DNA of 64,000 nucleotides from Larkinella humicola (GTDB lineage Bacteria; Bacteroidota; Bacteroidia; Cytophagales; Spirosomataceae): NCBI RefSeq assembly GCF_008727875.1, contig NZ_VTWS01000004.1, positions 62,001 to 126,000 of the forward strand, read 5' to 3'. Shown piece by piece: positions 1 to 8,394 of this stretch (position 1 is its first letter; each line of letters starts with the position of its first letter). The notes under the pieces were generated by a model. It saw only the letters and a program-made list of their open reading frames with translations, ran no database searches and was not told where the DNA came from. The position numbers and the translations under genes were made by a program.

Positions 1-683
1 CCGGTTTGCCCCGGTTGCCGACCAACCTCTTTTCGACGGCTACGGATGTGACCAATCCCTACAAACACTACGACCGGAAATTGCTGTATACGTATCTCAA
101 AACCGCTGCCTTATTGCGTCAGCCGGGCAAAGAATACGACTATTCCAATCTGGCCGTCGGGCTGCTGGGCACGATTCTGGAAACGGTGAACAAGAAATCG
201 TACGAAGCGTTGATTCAGGAGCGGATTGCCAAACCGCTGGGCATGGTGCATACCGTGATTACGCTGAGCGAGGCCGATAAAATAGTATTCGCGCAGGGTT
301 ATGATGGGAAAGGAAACCCGGCTTCATCCTGGGAGTTTCAGGCACTGGTGGGCGCAGGCGGCATTCGCTCGTCGGTCAACGACTTGTTTCAATTCGTAAA
401 AGCGGAGTTGGGAGAAGGACCCAAAAAGATCGCGGAAGCGATGAAAAAAACGCAGGAAACGACCTTTGTAAACGGAACCACGACCCTCGGTTTGGGCTGG
501 CACCGGCGAACCGAAACGCCCCGCCCCTGGTTCTGGCACCAGGGCGGAACGGGTGGTTTTGTGACGTACGTCGCCTTCAATCCGTCGCGCCAAACCGCCG
601 TTATCCTGTTGACCAACAGCCAGACACCCATCGAAGAACTAACCGCCGGATTTCTCAACCTTGCTGAACAAAACACCAAATGA
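1..683 (+). CDS. Serine hydrolase, beta-lactamase class C / penicillin-binding fold (3' part)
   Basis: The reading frame is already open at the first base of the window, so the N-terminus with the catalytic SxxK motif lies outside. The visible 227 or so residues carry the tyrosine motif (YSN in EYDYSNLAVG, around base 139) and a C-terminal HQGGTGGF segment followed by a strand ending ILLTN, which is the usual place of the third active-site motif (HxG/KTG) in class C-like serine hydrolases. Such proteins are mostly periplasmic esterases or peptidases rather than true antibiotic-hydrolysing enzymes; substrate cannot be told here. The stop overlaps the next start by four bases (ATGA), suggesting translational coupling. 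Confidence 0.85.
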   Translation, partial: GLPRLPTNLFSTATDVTNPYKHYDRKLLYTYLKTAALLRQPGKEYDYSNLAVGLLGTILETVNKKSYEALIQERIAKPLGMVHTVITLSEADKIVFAQGYDGKGNPASSWEFQALVGAGGIRSSVNDLFQFVKAELGEGPKKIAEAMKKTQETTFVNGTTTLGLGWHRRTETPRPWFWHQGGTGGFVTYVAFNPSRQTAVILLTNSQTPIEELTAGFLNLAEQNTK

Positions 684-1510
684 GCGTCGAAACCATTAGT
701 ATCTTAGGCTGTGGCTGGCTGGGCTTTCCACTGGCCGAGTCGTTTCTGAATGAGGGCTACATCGTGAAAGGCAGTACGACGTCCAAAGATAAACTGCCGG
801 GTTTCTGGAAAGTGGGGATCAAACCCTACGAATTACATTTCAATCCAGAACCGGCGGGCGACGATCTGGCTGATTTTCTGGATACAGACGTTTTGATTAT
901 CAACATTCCACCCAAAGCTGGCAAACTGGGCGATGGGTTTCATCCGCAGCAGATTCAGGCGGTGGTCAATGCCTTGCGCCAGTCGGGAGCGAAACTACCG
1001 TATGCAATCTATGTAAGTTCGACCTCCGTTTACCCGGATCTGAACCGTGACGTGGTTGAGGACGATGTTGTAACGCCCGATCAGGCCGCGGCTCCGGCTT
1101 TCGTCGAAGCCGAGCAACTCATTCTAGGATTGGGCAACTCAACGGTTTTGCGATTTGGCGGGTTGCTGGGTTACAACCGCATTCCGGGGCGTTATGTGGC
1201 CGGGAAAAAAGACCTGACAACAGGTTCGGTTCCTGTCAATTACATTCACCGAGACGATGGCATTGGCGTGATCCGGGCGTTGATTAACCATCCGCAGCCG
1301 GGCCAAACCTTCAGCGTGGTATCCCCCGAACACCCGACGCGCGAAGCGGTATACCGGAAGAACTGCGACGATTTTGGCTACGAAACCCCGACCTTTGCAG
1401 AACCGTCGGAACCAGAACCGTTTAAAATCATCAGCCCGGAAAAGTTGATCAAGACAATAGGGTATTCTTTTCAATATCCTGATCCGCTGGCGTTTTATTA
1501 CGCCCCTTAA
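680..1510 (+). CDS. NAD(P)-binding epimerase/dehydratase-like protein (YeeZ-like extended SDR)
   Basis: A 276-residue protein beginning MSVETISILGCGWLGFPLA. The N-terminal glycine-rich loop GCGWLG (about residues 10-15) marks a Rossmann dinucleotide site, and YVSSTSVYP (about 112-120) is the serine/tyrosine region of extended short-chain dehydrogenases; a YxxxK pair is not obvious, as in the atypical YeeZ group. A cytosolic role in nucleotide-sugar or small-molecule metabolism is likely but the substrate is unknown. The start overlaps the preceding hydrolase stop (ATGA), so the two are probably co-transcribed. A long inverted repeat follows the stop. Confidence 0.8.
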   Translation: MSVETISILGCGWLGFPLAESFLNEGYIVKGSTTSKDKLPGFWKVGIKPYELHFNPEPAGDDLADFLDTDVLIINIPPKAGKLGDGFHPQQIQAVVNALRQSGAKLPYAIYVSSTSVYPDLNRDVVEDDVVTPDQAAAPAFVEAEQLILGLGNSTVLRFGGLLGYNRIPGRYVAGKKDLTTGSVPVNYIHRDDGIGVIRALINHPQPGQTFSVVSPEHPTREAVYRKNCDDFGYETPTFAEPSEPEPFKIISPEKLIKTIGYSFQYPDPLAFYYAP

Positions 1511-1529
1511 GTAAACATAAGTTTGCTTT

Positions 1530-1610
1530 CTGCCCCTAAATCCCCTAAAGGGGACTTGGACACCGCTTAACCAAGATGCTAAAAGTCCCCTTTAGGGGAT
1601 TCAGGGGCAG
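1530..1610. repeat. Long inverted repeat between two convergent genes, probable bidirectional terminator
   Basis: Arms 1530-1557 and 1583-1610 are 28 bases each and complementary with one mismatch, separated by 25 bases. Each arm also contains its own small palindrome (CCCCTAAAGGGG and CCCCTTTAGGGG). It fills the gap between the stop at 1510 and the convergent stop at 1616. By position it would stop transcription from both sides; by structure it resembles a dispersed palindromic repeat. Confidence 0.7.
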
Positions 1611-1615
1611 AATAC

Positions 1616-3943
1616 CTAAAACTTCCATTTCAGCCGCACCGACGCATTCCGGCCCGGATCATCGGCGTAATACCGAAACCGGTTCAGGTAATCGCGGTAC
1701 ACGGTATTGAACAGATTCGTCACGGTGAAGCCCACATCAATCTGATGATGGGCCGATACCGGGAGCGCAAAACCGGCGGTCAGGTTCCAGAGCGAATAGG
1801 CGGGGGGCGGAGGCAGAAAATCGCTGTTAGCCGGAACGCGGTTTTGCCGCGCGACCCACAGATTTCCGACGCCCACAAAAACCTCCTGCAATTTGTTCCA
1901 CTTGCCTACATCATACCGAAGACCGTTTTCCCAACGGTTAGGCGGTGTCATCACAACCGGTTGATCGAGCACCAAATCCTGCACATACAGCAACGACAAC
2001 TTGGAAGTTCCGCTCAGTTTAGGCAGTAAAATCGCCTGAACGCTGGCGTCCAGCCCGGCATAAAGCGCGTCGGTTTGGGTATATTTAAAGGATGGAAATG
2101 CGCCCCGAATAGTCAGGATCGGTTCGGCCTGCGGTTTTAGATAAATATAATTCCGAATGGTATTGTAGAAAAAGCCAATCTCAGCCTGTACTTTTTTGCC
2201 GGTGTATTCCGTACTCAGATTCAGGTTGTAAGCCACCTCAGGCCGGAGTGAGCGGTCGCCCAGTTCGTAAGCGGCTGCGCCGTGGTGGACCCCGTCGCTG
2301 AACAATTCGCTGACGTTGGGCGCGCGCCAGGAGCTTCCGGCGTTGAAACGGGTGGTCCACTGGTCGGACAGGGAATACGTCGCGCCCAACGTTCCCGAAA
2401 AATTCTGAAACACGAATAACGGTTTTTCCAGCACCTGTCTTTCATACCGGAACACCTGCATGTGCCGGTAATCGTAGCGAAGTCCGGCTTCGTACTCCCA
2501 ACGGTTGACTTTCAGTTTTTCAATCCAGAAAAGTCCGGCGTTGTAAGTCCGGAAGTTCGGTATCAGCGGCCGCCCGTTCATGATGTTGTACTGGTAAAAA
2601 CCGCTGATGCCCAGGCTCCCCGTCAGTTTATTGGCAACGGGTTTGTGTTCAAAAACGAGATCGCCGGTGTAGGTCGTGAGCCGGAACCGGAGTTCGGGGC
2701 GGTTCAAAGCCGCCAGAGAATCGTTTTTGGGGCGGTGCAAATCATATTCCATCCGGTCGTCGAACTGACGGGCCAGCGTCAGGCTCAGTTCACCGCCGGA
2801 AGCCGGTTTCCAGTCGGTTCGCCATTTCAGTAAATCATGCGCAATCTGCTGATTTGGTCGGCGAATGGCGTGGCTGAAGCCGGATTTGATCAGCGGTTCG
2901 CCGTTTTCCAGAACCGTCTGTAAGTCGGTCAGGCTGCCGATGTGTGAACCGGAAAAGATACCCAGTTTGGTAGAAAACCGGCTGTAATACAGTTCGGACC
3001 GAAACCGGGTGGAGCGGTATCCCAGCGACCCGGAGAAGTTTTGCTCCGAAATGCCGGTATTATCCAGAAAGTAATTCGGGGTGCGAACGTTGCCACCCCG
3101 TTTCAGCGTCCCCTGCACCCGCCAGCCGAACCCTTTGCCAAAACCGCCTTCGGTTTGCAGCGATGCGACGCCTTGCCGCCCGTTGGTAAAACCCACCAGA
3201 TTCAGTTCGCCGTGAACGGTTTTAAGGGTGGGCAGAGGGGCTGGTTCGACCAGAATGACACCCCCGATGGCATCGGAGCCAAACCGTACGCCCGTAGCGC
3301 CCTTGATCACGGTCAGGCGATTGGCCACAAACGGATCGATTTCCGGCGCGTGTTCCGACCCCCACTGCTGGCCCTCCTGCCGGATGCCGTTGTTCAGAAT
3401 CAGCACGCGGTTGCTGTGCATGCCGTGAATAACCGGTTTCGTGATCGACGAACCGGTTTGGAGGGTAGTCACGCCCGTCATGGTGCGGAGCGCATCGCCC
3501 AGCGACTGACCGCGGGTCTGGTCGAGAGCCTTGCCTTCCAGTTGCGAGATGGTCTGGCTGGTGAGGGCGTTGGCGCGTTGTGCGGTCACGTTTACATCCT
3601 GTAAGTGAATGTCATCCTCCGTCAGCAGCACAGTTTGTTCGGAGGTGTGGACAAGAACAACTGATTGGGCAACTTCCTGATACCCTAGAATGCGGCTAAT
3701 GAGGGTGTAGGTCCCCTGACACAAGGGTTCGATCCGGTAGTGGCCGCTGGCATCGGTAACGGTTCCTTTCTGCAATTCTTTGATAAAAACAGCCGCGCCG
3801 GGAATAGGCTGGCGGCTTTCCCGGTCAAGCACGACGCCTTTAATAAAACAATCGCAGGGGTCTTGTGCAAAAGTGGGGCGTAAAATGCACACCAACAGAA
3901 ATGTAAGTACTATGCTAAGAATGCTGTGATGATTATGATTCAC
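1616..3943 (-). CDS. TonB-dependent outer-membrane receptor, possibly for a metal
   Basis: A 775-residue protein starting at GTG (3943). It has a signal peptide ending at TFAQ (about residue 27), a carboxypeptidase-regulatory-like beta domain (about 30-110, GVVLDRESRQPIPGAAVFI), a plug domain (about 130-235, with the segment HGMHSNRVLILNNGIRQEGQ) and a beta-barrel to a C-terminal phenylalanine (RLKWKF). This is the standard Bacteroidota receptor layout of about 750-1000 residues. The plug stretch GQQWGSEHAPEID and the histidine-containing N-terminus recall ZnuD-like zinc receptors, but no binding site can be proved. A 17-base palindrome covers its promoter, fitting repression by a Fur/Zur-type regulator (inference). 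There is no SusD partner beside it, which argues against a glycan system. Confidence 0.9.
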   Translation of the reverse strand: MNHNHHSILSIVLTFLLVCILRPTFAQDPCDCFIKGVVLDRESRQPIPGAAVFIKELQKGTVTDASGHYRIEPLCQGTYTLISRILGYQEVAQSVVLVHTSEQTVLLTEDDIHLQDVNVTAQRANALTSQTISQLEGKALDQTRGQSLGDALRTMTGVTTLQTGSSITKPVIHGMHSNRVLILNNGIRQEGQQWGSEHAPEIDPFVANRLTVIKGATGVRFGSDAIGGVILVEPAPLPTLKTVHGELNLVGFTNGRQGVASLQTEGGFGKGFGWRVQGTLKRGGNVRTPNYFLDNTGISEQNFSGSLGYRSTRFRSELYYSRFSTKLGIFSGSHIGSLTDLQTVLENGEPLIKSGFSHAIRRPNQQIAHDLLKWRTDWKPASGGELSLTLARQFDDRMEYDLHRPKNDSLAALNRPELRFRLTTYTGDLVFEHKPVANKLTGSLGISGFYQYNIMNGRPLIPNFRTYNAGLFWIEKLKVNRWEYEAGLRYDYRHMQVFRYERQVLEKPLFVFQNFSGTLGATYSLSDQWTTRFNAGSSWRAPNVSELFSDGVHHGAAAYELGDRSLRPEVAYNLNLSTEYTGKKVQAEIGFFYNTIRNYIYLKPQAEPILTIRGAFPSFKYTQTDALYAGLDASVQAILLPKLSGTSKLSLLYVQDLVLDQPVVMTPPNRWENGLRYDVGKWNKLQEVFVGVGNLWVARQNRVPANSDFLPPPPAYSLWNLTAGFALPVSAHHQIDVGFTVTNLFNTVYRDYLNRFRYYADDPGRNASVRLKWKF

Positions 3944-3973
3944 TTTCAGATAGTTACAAATTTATGAGCGCAA

Positions 3974-4004
3974 CAAAAGTACATTTTTTGCAACTTTGTT
4001 GCAA
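3974..4004 (-). promoter_or_regulatory. Promoter of the TonB receptor
   Basis: On the minus strand TACTTTTG (3974-3981) matches the Bacteroidota -7 consensus TAnnTTTG exactly, and a TTG (4002-4004) lies 20 bases upstream in the -33 position. The predicted start of transcription is about 25 bases before the GTG at 3943. Confidence 0.6.
3988..4004. promoter_or_regulatory. Palindromic operator TTGCAAC-TTT-GTTGCAA
   Basis: A perfect 7-base inverted repeat with a 3-base centre covers the -33 element of the receptor promoter. A bound repressor would block polymerase. The shape suits a dimeric regulator such as a Fur-family metal sensor, but the regulator is not identified in this window. A 16-base near copy (GCAACTTTGTTGTAAC) lies at 57681-57696. 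Confidence 0.5.
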
Positions 4005-4069
4005 CACATGAAAGGGGGAATTCCGGTACTATACCTTCAAATCAATTGTGGAGAAAGTAGGGAAAAACC

Positions 4070-4099
4070 TTGTTTGTAAGTTTTGTTTAACTATTTTTG
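4070..4099 (+). promoter_or_regulatory. Candidate promoter of the ECF sigma gene
   Basis: TATTTTTG (4092-4099) fits TAnnTTTG exactly and TTG (4070-4072) lies 19 bases upstream. If used, transcription starts near 4106 and leaves a leader of about 230 bases before the ATG at 4337, which is long. Confidence 0.4.
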
Positions 4100-4336
4100 G
4101 GAAAGATTAAACAAACTGGGGTGTGCGATTCCACACACTGGGGCGTTTTTTCTACAGTTCGTTCCTTGACATCGTTTGGCATGATTACCCGTCTGCTCGA
4201 TTCAGTATATGTAAAATACTGTATTTCAGTGTGTTGAATGGATAGGTCGTTAATCAATCAAAAAAAAATGAGATTTGGTTACATTGTTGTCTACTGGATA
4301 TACAGAATTGATTCAACAAAAAACGACTTATAGATC

Positions 4337-4849
4337 ATGACAGCACTTGAATTTACCTACAACATCGGCAAAGTTTCAAAGTCGCTGAAGCCATTTGCTC
4401 TGCGTTTGACGAAGGATGTTGAAGATGCAAACGACTTATTGCAGGACACTTTATTGAAGGCTTTTACGAACCGCGATAAATACACGGATGGTACGAATCT
4501 GAAAGCGTGGTTGTATACCATCATGAAAAATACCTTCATCACCAACTACCAGAGAATGGTGCGGAAAAACACGTTCATCGACACGACGGACAATCTGCAC
4601 TACATCAATTCGATGGAAAGTAGCACTGACAATACGGCCTACTCGTCTTTTGCACAGGACGACATCAACCGGGCCGTCAATGCACTGGATGATACCTACC
4701 GGACACCGTTTATGATGCATTTCCGGGGTTTTAAATACCACGAAATCGCTGCCCGTCTGGACATTCCCATCGGAACCGTTAAAAACCGCATCCACATCGC
4801 TCGTAAAGAGCTGAAAGATAAATTGAAAGTTTACGCGTATCAGGCGTGA
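4337..4849 (+). CDS. ECF-type RNA polymerase sigma factor
   Basis: A 170-residue sigma factor with region 2 at about residues 10-75 (DVEDANDLLQDTLLKAF, then NLKAWLYTIMKNTFI) and region 4 at about 108-165 (helix-turn-helix GFKYHEIAARLDIPIGTVKNR cut here to its core YHEIAARLDIPIGTVKNR). No anti-sigma gene adjoins it. It stands directly before crtI and crtB on the same strand, so a role in switching on carotenoid synthesis, for example under light or oxidative stress as with CarQ of Myxococcus, is a reasonable inference. Three hairpins between its stop and crtI imply that most transcripts end before crtI. Confidence 0.93.
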   Translation: MTALEFTYNIGKVSKSLKPFALRLTKDVEDANDLLQDTLLKAFTNRDKYTDGTNLKAWLYTIMKNTFITNYQRMVRKNTFIDTTDNLHYINSMESSTDNTAYSSFAQDDINRAVNALDDTYRTPFMMHFRGFKYHEIAARLDIPIGTVKNRIHIARKELKDKLKVYAYQA

Positions 4850-4863
4850 GCTAGAGTAAAGAG

Positions 4864-4930
4864 GATAGACAAGAGAGTAAAGACTAAAGGAATTAAGTAA
4901 ATAGAACAGGTCTTTACTCTCTTGTCTATC
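4864..4930. repeat. Perfect 21-base inverted repeat after the sigma gene
   Basis: Arms 4864-4884 and 4910-4930 pair perfectly over 21 bases around a 25-base loop and extend further with a G-T pair. It lies 15 bases after the sigma stop and probably acts as terminator or mRNA 3'-end stabiliser. Confidence 0.65.
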
Positions 4931-4991
4931 TTCTAACATCTCAAAAGACATTTGATTGAGTAGTTTTTGGTTAAAAAAGAGGAAGGTTCCG

Positions 4992-5020
4992 AAAAGTTAG
5001 ATGGTTTCCGTCTAACTTTT
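4992..5020 (+). terminator. Intrinsic terminator
   Basis: A hairpin with stem AAAAGTTAGA/TCTAACTTTT, extended by GG/CC after a wobble pair, loop TTT, followed by more T. Confidence 0.65.
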
Positions 5021-5031
5021 TTGGTTAGAGC

Positions 5032-5061
5032 AAAAGACGGATTTTTCAATCCGTCTTTTTT
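5032..5061 (+). terminator. Second intrinsic terminator
   Basis: A perfect 12-base stem (5032-5043 with 5048-5059), loop of four, followed by T. It is only 12 bases beyond the previous hairpin and about 105 bases before crtI. Confidence 0.7.
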
Positions 5062-5165
5062 GTGTTTATTACTCCCGTCTCCTGAAGAAGCTCTTTAAAA
5101 GCCGGATGCTGAAACGCCGGCAATGGCTGCCTGGTCTTCAGGGAGTTGAGACTAAACTTTCACAC

Positions 5166-6647
5166 ATGTCAAAACGCGTCATTGTTATAGGATCCGGTTT
5201 TGCCGGGTTGTCGGCGGCTACAAGCCTGGCCGACAAAGGGTTTGAAGTTACGATTCTGGAAAAAAACAGCCAGGCGGGTGGTCGTGCCCGGATGTTTGAG
5301 CAAGACGGTTTTGTGTTCGATATGGGGCCAAGCTGGTATTGGATGCCTGATGTTTTTGAAACGTACTTTGGTCGTTTTGGCAAAAAACCGTCGGACTATT
5401 ACAAGCTCGTGCGGCTTGATCCGTCGTATACCGTCGTTTTTGGGGCCAATGATGCCGTCGAGTTGCCCGCCGGGGTCGAAAATATCCAGGCGGTTTTTGA
5501 ACAAATGGAACCGGGTGCCAGTCGCCGGTTGCTCGAATTTCTGGAGCAGGCGGCTTATAAATACGATGTTGGGATCAATCAGTTTGTCTGGAAACCGAGT
5601 AGGCGGGTGTCAGAATTCATGAGCGTGAAATTGCTACAGGATGTGATGCGGCTGGATGTTTTTCAATCGTTTTCGAGCCACGTCCGTAAATATTTCACGA
5701 ACGAGCGGATTTTGCAGTTGATGGAATTCCCGATTTTGTTTCTGGGAGCAACGCCGGCCAACACGCCCGCCATGTATAGTCTGATGAATTACGCCGAAAT
5801 TTCGATGGGAACCTGGTATCCGATGGGGGGCATGCACGAAATTGTGAAAGCAATGGTAAAGCTGGCCGAGGAGAAGGGGGTGAAGATCTTATTGAACCAT
5901 CCGGTTAAACAAATTAGCGTAACAAATGGTATAGCCAACAAAGTCGAAACGTATCAGGGAACCTTCGAGGCCGATGTGGTGGTAGCGGGAGCTGATTATC
6001 AGCATGTGGATAGCAAATTGCTGACACCTGACTACCGAAATTACGACGACCGGTATTGGAAAAGCCGGGTGATGGCCCCATCGTCGTTGCTGTTTTACCT
6101 GGGCGTTGACCGGCGGGTGCCGCGTTTGCAACATCACAATTTGTTTTTCGATGAAGATTTTGGGTTACACGCCCACGAAATTTACGAAAAACCGCAGTGG
6201 CCGACCAAACCGCTCTTTTACGTTTCGGCACCGTCGAAAACCGACCCGGGCGTGGCACCGACGGGCATGGAGAATCTGTTTATCCTGATTCCGGTGGCAC
6301 CGGATCTGAACGACCCCGAAGAAACGCGGGAATACTATTACAACCTGGTGATGGATCGGCTGGAAGCGTATGTGGGTGAAACCATTCGGGATCACGTCGT
6401 TTTTAAACGCAGCTACGCCCATAGCAATTTCATCGCCGACTACAACGCCTTCCGGGGCAATGCCTACGGACTGGCTAACACGCTGAGACAGACGGCTATT
6501 TTGAAGCCAGGACTGAAGAGCAAACGCGTTGACAATCTGTTTTACACGGGCCAATTGACCGTTCCGGGGCCGGGCGTCCCGCCCTCGCTTATTTCCGGAT
6601 TGGTGGTGGCGGATGAAGTTGCCAGGGAATTTGGGCAACGGACTTGA
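5166..6647 (+). CDS. crtI: Phytoene desaturase (CrtI family)
   Basis: A 493-residue FAD-dependent enzyme converting phytoene through stepwise desaturation towards lycopene at the membrane. The ATG at 5166 is preferred to an upstream in-frame ATG at 5106 because MSKRVIVIGSGFAGLSAA puts the dinucleotide loop GSGFAG at the very N-terminus, as in the family. After it come the GGRA motif (about residue 38) and the C-terminal signature DNLFYTGQLTVPGPGVPPSL, which is the bacterial-type CrtI carotenoid-binding region. Length is normal (490-510). It is followed after 72 bases by crtB. No cyclase, ketolase or hydroxylase gene is nearby, so the final pigment cannot be named. Confidence 0.95.
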   Translation: MSKRVIVIGSGFAGLSAATSLADKGFEVTILEKNSQAGGRARMFEQDGFVFDMGPSWYWMPDVFETYFGRFGKKPSDYYKLVRLDPSYTVVFGANDAVELPAGVENIQAVFEQMEPGASRRLLEFLEQAAYKYDVGINQFVWKPSRRVSEFMSVKLLQDVMRLDVFQSFSSHVRKYFTNERILQLMEFPILFLGATPANTPAMYSLMNYAEISMGTWYPMGGMHEIVKAMVKLAEEKGVKILLNHPVKQISVTNGIANKVETYQGTFEADVVVAGADYQHVDSKLLTPDYRNYDDRYWKSRVMAPSSLLFYLGVDRRVPRLQHHNLFFDEDFGLHAHEIYEKPQWPTKPLFYVSAPSKTDPGVAPTGMENLFILIPVAPDLNDPEETREYYYNLVMDRLEAYVGETIRDHVVFKRSYAHSNFIADYNAFRGNAYGLANTLRQTAILKPGLKSKRVDNLFYTGQLTVPGPGVPPSLISGLVVADEVAREFGQRT

Positions 6648-6719
6648 CTTAAAAAATACAATTACTACTAGCTGTTCCTGTGTCTGTCTGAAGAGGGTAC
6701 AGCCCACCAACGAAACCCT

Positions 6720-7556
6720 ATGATCGAGTTATTCAACCGAACCGCGTTAGAGTGCAGCAAGCTGATCACCGAACATTACAGCACCTCATTTACGTTGGGG
6801 ATCAAAACCCTGGACCGTAAATTCCATTTTCCGATTTATGCCGTCTACGGTTTTGTCCGGTATGCCGACGAAATTGTGGACACGTTTTACAACTACGATC
6901 AAAAATACTTACTGGAAAAATTCAAGAAAGATACCTACGAAGCCATTTCGGACGGCATCAGCCTGAATCCCATTCTCCATTCGTTTCAGTGGGTTGTCAA
7001 GGAATACAGCATTGACCGGGAACTGATCGATGCGTTTCTGAAAAGCATGGAAATGGATTTGTATTTTAACGAATACACAGACAACAGTTACCAGGAATAC
7101 ATCTATGGCTCGGCCGAAGTGGTGGGGTTAATGTGTTTGCGGGTATTCTGTGAAGGCGACCTGGCGATGTTTGACCGGCTGAAAGAACCAGCGCGCAAGC
7201 TGGGGGCGGCTTTTCAGAAGGTCAATTTTCTGCGCGACCTGAAGGACGATTACATTGACCGGGGCCGGGTCTATTTCCCGGGCGTCAATTTCAGCGAGTT
7301 TACGAAAGATGCCAAACGGCTCATCGAAAAGGACATTCAGCAGGATTTTGACGAAGCCTACGCGGGTATTCTGAACCTCCCGCGTGGAGCCCGGATGGGC
7401 GTTCATCTGGCGTATACCTACTACCAGACCCTGTTCAACAAAATCAAGCAGATACCCGCTTCCCGGATTCAGGAGGAGCGCATCCGGGTGCCGGACATGA
7501 AAAAAATCGCGCTCCTGGCCCAGACCTACGTGCGGTTTCGGTGGAGCGGGCAGTGA
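6720..7556 (+). CDS. crtB: Phytoene synthase
   Basis: A 278-residue squalene/phytoene synthase that joins two geranylgeranyl diphosphates into phytoene. Visible are HYSTSFTLG near residue 20, the first aspartate-rich motif DEIVD (about 55-59) and the second one in LRDLKDDYIDRGRVYFP (about 170-186), both needed to bind magnesium and diphosphate. Length is slightly short of the common 290-310 but complete. It lies 72 bases after crtI on the same strand and is followed at once by a strong terminator, so crtI-crtB form the operon. Confidence 0.95.
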   Translation: MIELFNRTALECSKLITEHYSTSFTLGIKTLDRKFHFPIYAVYGFVRYADEIVDTFYNYDQKYLLEKFKKDTYEAISDGISLNPILHSFQWVVKEYSIDRELIDAFLKSMEMDLYFNEYTDNSYQEYIYGSAEVVGLMCLRVFCEGDLAMFDRLKEPARKLGAAFQKVNFLRDLKDDYIDRGRVYFPGVNFSEFTKDAKRLIEKDIQQDFDEAYAGILNLPRGARMGVHLAYTYYQTLFNKIKQIPASRIQEERIRVPDMKKIALLAQTYVRFRWSGQ

Positions 7557-7590
7557 AAAACGGCCCGATGCGGGGCATCGAGCCGTTTTT
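7557..7590. terminator. Terminator between crtB and a convergent gene
   Basis: Stem AAAACGGC/GCCGTTTT, continued by CGATGC/GCATCG after one mismatch, with T-run on the plus side and A-run start giving a T-run on the minus side, so it can serve both convergent genes. Confidence 0.8.
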
Positions 7591-7602
7591 GTACCCCAGA
7601 CA

Positions 7603-8028
7603 CTAGTCATTCCGGGCCAGAACCACCCGTTTCGATTTGGTTTTGATATCAAACAATTGCGTCACCCGTTTGCTGCCCGAGCGCACTTCAAAGCCATACG
7701 TCCCATCCTGCAAAGTAGAAAGGTCAAACGTCGTGATTCTCAGCGCGTGGTGGGAATAGGTGTTGGCATATAAAATTTGCCGGTCGTTACTGAGGATATA
7801 CACCCGAATGTCATCGTGAAGAAGCTGGAACGGCTGAGTCACTTCAATCCGGAACTTCAGATTGCTCACTTCCCGAAACGCCAACTGCAAGGCGGCATCC
7901 TCTTTCGCCGTCTGGGGCAGGTTTTCAAGCGTTTGGGCTTGCGACGGATTCAGAGCTACCCCACCCGCCAGTGTCAGCATCAGTAAGGCTTTTTTCAGAT
8001 TCCTGTGCTTGTAAATTTCCCTTTTCAT
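7603..8028 (-). CDS. Small exported protein of unknown function
   Basis: A 141-residue protein. The ATG at 8028 (MKREIYKHRNLKKALLML) is preferred to one at 8064 because it places the charged residues and hydrophobic stretch of a signal peptide (cleavage near PSQAQ, about residue 32) at the start. The mature part is short and beta-rich, with the pattern DLSTLQDGTYGFEV seen in immunoglobulin-like or DUF3244/sorting-domain-like folds of Bacteroidota secreted proteins. It ends in basic residues (KSKRVVLARND). No catalytic motif was seen. A role at the cell surface is only inference. Confidence 0.7.
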   Translation of the reverse strand: MKREIYKHRNLKKALLMLTLAGGVALNPSQAQTLENLPQTAKEDAALQLAFREVSNLKFRIEVTQPFQLLHDDIRVYILSNDRQILYANTYSHHALRITTFDLSTLQDGTYGFEVRSGSKRVTQLFDIKTKSKRVVLARND

Positions 8029-8261
8029 GGTTGTATTATGTTTTGATAAATGGACAAAGTGCAATTCAATAATTGGAAGATTGCTTCTGTTGCATTCATA
8101 ATATTTTGATAATAAATCTATAACTTATTTGTATACACTATATTACCGTCAAATAGGGATTGAAAAAGTTGTTTTTATAATGATCGTTTATATCAAAATT
8201 GTTCAACAAAAAGCGTTTTTTTACAAGTAGTCCCCTGAATAGTGAAATGAGATTTTAACCG

Positions 8262-8269
8262 TATCTTTG
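8262..8269 (+). promoter_or_regulatory. -7 element of the gatB promoter
   Basis: TATCTTTG fits TAnnTTTG exactly; the -33 element is not clear. Transcription would start near 8276, so the following hairpin lies entirely in the gatB leader. Between 8029 and 8261 I see nothing else beyond AT-rich DNA. Confidence 0.55.
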
Positions 8270-8278
8270 CAGAGTAAT

Positions 8279-8369
8279 GGTTTACGGTATTCAGTTTGCG
8301 GTTTACGGCGACTGACGCACGATTAGGACGCGTCAGCCACCGTAAACCGTAAACTGTAAACTGAAAACC
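8279..8369. repeat. 40-base imperfect inverted repeat in the gatB 5' leader
   Basis: Arms 8279-8318 and 8330-8369 match at 33 of 40 positions around an 11-base loop. Each arm also contains internal copies of the word GGTTTACGG or its variants (CCGTAAACCGTAAAC on the other arm). The element ends 25 bases before the gatB start codon, so the folded RNA could affect translation. Confidence 0.6.
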
Positions 8370-8394
8370 ATAAATCTTACTACAACATAGCTTC

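Larger units (their letters stand above)
3944..4336. other. Divergent intergenic region, 393 bases
   Basis: It holds the receptor promoter and operator near 3974-4004 and a candidate promoter towards the sigma factor at 4070-4099. From about 4100 to 4336, an AT-rich leader, I see no open reading frame, RNA gene or convincing riboswitch structure. Confidence 0.5.
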
